This document shows, piece after piece, positions 61,341-64,000 of a stretch of 64,000 nt of DNA (position 1 is its first letter; each line of letters begins with the position of its first letter). Origin of the DNA: Chamaea fasciata (Eukaryota; Chordata; Aves; Passeriformes; Sylviidae); the NCBI GenBank assembly GCA_029207755.1, contig JARCOQ010000006.1, positions 68,546,093 through 68,610,092 on the forward strand, written 5' to 3'. The translations under genes and the position numbers were made by a program. The notes under the pieces are model-generated. The model searched no databases. It saw only the letters and a list, made by a program, of their open reading frames with translations, and had not been told where the DNA came from.

Positions 61341-62199
61341 CTGGTGATGTTTCCCTTCTGGAAGAGGCTCATTCTTATAGCTACAATTGTTTTCAGCATA
61401 TCAATTCTACATCATGCTGAGCACACCAGGAAAGCAAGAGTTTGGGGGCTTGAACTCTAGGCTGAGGGGGAAAAACCTCTGCATTTAACTTGTTTTTTGA
61501 TTGCTTGACAGCAGAACTCTGCTAGCCCACTCCTGGTGCTTCATGCAGCTTGCTGACCTGTCTGTTCCTTTACTCCCATGTTCACCTGGCTGTCAGGTCG
61601 GGTGGGACTTCTGCAGCCTCACTTGACATGTTCAGCACTGGCAATTACCTGTGTTTCAAATCCTCACACGCTGCTTTCTATGGAATGGGAACAGAGAAGG
61701 CAGATTGCCTCAAGAAGCTTACATGCCATTTACAGTTCAAAATAAATGGCTTCCATTTCCCATTTCTTCCAGAGGTTTGGCTGTTGAGTTTCAGCAGGAG
61801 TTTTTGGGAACTGGCCTCCCTTGGGAGTCTGCTTTCAGTTACTGGCGCTCAGCACAGAAACACAGCTGGAGGGAAGGAGGCTGAGGGCAGCATTACTTAC
61901 TAATGTACTGCCCTAAACACAGACTCATACACAAGCATACAAGAATGTCTGCGTGCACATACATAAAATGTATGAAAATCAAGTCTCCATAAAGTGCCCC
62001 AGTTGGACGCACTCATTAAATTTGATCCAGCCAGGTCAGAACCTGGAGTCCCTTGCACAAAATGAACAGTTCCATATCTTTATTTTACTGAGAGACCTTG
62101 TCTAAAAACCATCATCTGCAAATGGTAATTTTTCTCCACCTTTCATAAATACCAGCAATAGTGCAGCCCTCTCTCCCCCTCTCTTTTTCTTATTCAGGA

Positions 62200-62720
62200 T
62201 ATCAGGCAGATAAGAGTTATCAGTAAAGGTCATCCTCAATTTCTGTACAGAAATGATCTGTCTCCGGTATGTAATAAACATTTATCCATGCCTTTATTAG
62301 CTATATTGGATCTGACAGTTCTGTTAAACCATTTTCTTTCATTTTGCTAGGTCATGACGGTTAATGCTGCTAAAAAATCTCATCACTGCTTTTGATCACT
62401 GTATTGTCTTCCCAGCGTTAGCAGGATTTTGTAAAGGTAAGCACTGGCTGGAATGACCTATTAAAGTTACAGCCCGTTGAGCTCCTGGCTTTTTTCTCCC
62501 CACAATAAAAAGCGAAGGAGTGCAAAGCATAAATTCTACTCTCGGGGTTATATTTAGTTGGGCAGCTGACATTTAGGAGAGCAGCCACTTCAAGCCCACT
62601 TTGCATCGGTTTCGCTCCATCTTTTTCACATCCTCGAGTGTTTGAAATGGTGCTGGAAGCCACAGCACAATTAGTGGGACCAGGAGGTAATGTCCCAGTT
62701 AACCCCCACCATGCCAGCAG
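62200..62720. promoter_or_regulatory. Possible conserved noncoding element
   Basis: About 500 bases free of simple repeats, with GTAATAAACATTTA, GCCTTTATTAGC, ATGACGGTTAATGC, CTATTAAAGTTACAG, GTTATATTTAGTTGGG and CAATTAGTGGG words. A 150-codon minus-strand frame crosses it (62418-62870) without codon bias, which fits conserved noncoding sequence better than a gene. Confidence 0.27.
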
Positions 62721-64000
62721 CATGTTAGGCAGCTGCTCAGAAAGCAGAGGCTCAGCATAAAGCCACAGGAAATACCAGAGTATGAAGATCCTGCTGAGCC
62801 TTCCCAGAACTGGGATCTGCAAAGGCAGCAACAGAAATTCAGCTACTTCTTGTGTACCTGGGCAAGACACATGGTCAATGCAAGTCTGCCAGCCTCTGGA
62901 GGAAATTCAGTGTGAGTTTAACCTGCTGCTCCATGCAGTAAGCAAAGGGCCCCTTAGTTTGCTGTCCTGCCAAGCACAGTAGCCAGAAACAACAGGTTCA
63001 CAAGGTACAGGTATCCCTTGTGGTGGCTGGCAACAGAAACCTGTCCTCAGAAGGAGACTGCATTGAGTTGTGAACAGCTTACACACAGTTACAAAGCCCA
63101 AAAGACCACTCTACTGGGGGCAGAACAGGGAAATATGGGGATACTGCAGCCACAGTGACTGCACTGGAGCTACCTTAAACATCTATAGCTAAAAACTACC
63201 TTCTGCCTGCAGCCCTGTTTTTAGCCTGTAACAAGGGCTTGAGATCAGTGGTACAAAAGAGCATATCATCTCTTTCTGTAAGCAATATATGGCTTTTCAA
63301 TTTCCTCAAGCAGCCCCTTGTTTGGCAGCAACAACCCAGGCTGTTCTATTCTCTTCTCCAGCTGTACCCAGCTGTAGCTTCCCCAGCTTCCAAAGGAAAA
63401 TGGGAATGGATGACTGCAGCAACTCACAAGAACAATAGCAAAATATTTTCCCAGTCTCCACAACAACTGGCATATCAAAGAGACAAATCTCCCTGACTGC
63501 TTCTCCCCACGCTCTCCATCTCCCTGTGTCCTGCCAGTCTGTGTTCCCCACTGTCTGTGTGGTATGTACCTGTGGCAGCAGCAGACCTCCTACCTTCCGG
63601 ATAGAAATGACTGCCAACTTGTATACACAGGGGCTGGTATCCCTGCTGCCCAGACCCTGGTCAGCCCCAGGGAAATGCAGGAATTCCCGTCCCTAGTTTT
63701 CCTCTTGCCAAAAATACTGCAACTTCCAAAAAAGGGAAGACCAAGGGTGTTAACCCTGTCGCCCCAGATGGCTCAACCCAAACTCTGTTCCCAGTACCCA
63801 TGTTCCAAGGGAGAGGCCTCTCTTCCTTGTTCCTGGGTGGCCACCAATGTCAGCAGCTTCCTGTGATAATTCATGACTAGGCATGGCCAGTGGCAAGGGC
63901 TCGGCAGCAGGGACTGCTCAGACTGCATTATCCTTCTCTCCAGCCCAAGCAGGAAGGACAAACAATAGACACACAGGCCCAGAGATGCACTCTGACCCTG

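Larger units (their letters stand above)
57302..64000. other. Noncoding, enriched in enhancer-like AT-rich blocks
   Basis: About 6.7 kb with almost no simple repeats apart from (CCAA)n at 57403. Several blocks, called separately, have dense TAAT/ATTA words. Open frames of 100-150 codons (59396-59806, 61550-61903, 62418-62870) lack codon bias and splice signals. Low repeat content is what a regulatory desert would show. Confidence 0.45.

Noticed and set aside
62418..62870. 150-codon minus-strand open frame
   Set aside because: No codon bias; the block is better explained as conserved noncoding DNA.

Overview
The window looks like one stretch of a bird nuclear genome, probably a songbird. The evidence is a CR1 LINE 3' end (about 51168-51414), older CR1 debris, and two antisense solo LTRs of the passerine ERVL-like type, each with a perfect 5-bp target-site duplication. 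There are also many short A/C-rich and poly-C tracts and low overall repeat density. No operon, ribosome-binding site, tRNA, rRNA, CRISPR array or prokaryote-like gene was seen. The largest open frames (up to 197 codons) are what chance gives in 64 kb of balanced-composition vertebrate DNA.

Layout. 1-15865 is single-copy noncoding DNA with simple repeats, one protein-like frame-shifted patch on the minus strand (8235-8434) and possible conserved elements. 15866-16055 is a decayed CR1 reverse-transcriptase fragment. 18812-19259 resembles the last exon and 3'UTR of a minus-strand transcript. 28198-28898 is the first solo LTR. 34857-34992 resembles a first coding exon with a signal peptide on the plus strand. 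47347-47485 resembles an internal coding exon on the plus strand, with strong codon-position periodicity and a GTGAGT donor. 48590-49129 is the second solo LTR. 50350-50455 is a small CpG-rich block. 51168-51414 is the CR1 fragment. 57-63 kb has several TAAT-rich blocks that read like conserved noncoding or enhancer DNA.

The solid calls are the mobile elements and simple repeats. The exon calls are hypotheses from splice signals, reading frame and codon composition; no gene was recognised by name. The two plus-strand exon candidates could belong to one secreted or membrane protein gene. A chain of minus-strand exon candidates (50.4, 34.5, 26.2 and 19.2 kb) keeps an open frame when joined. Neither was tested against any database. 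No clearly new biological system was found.
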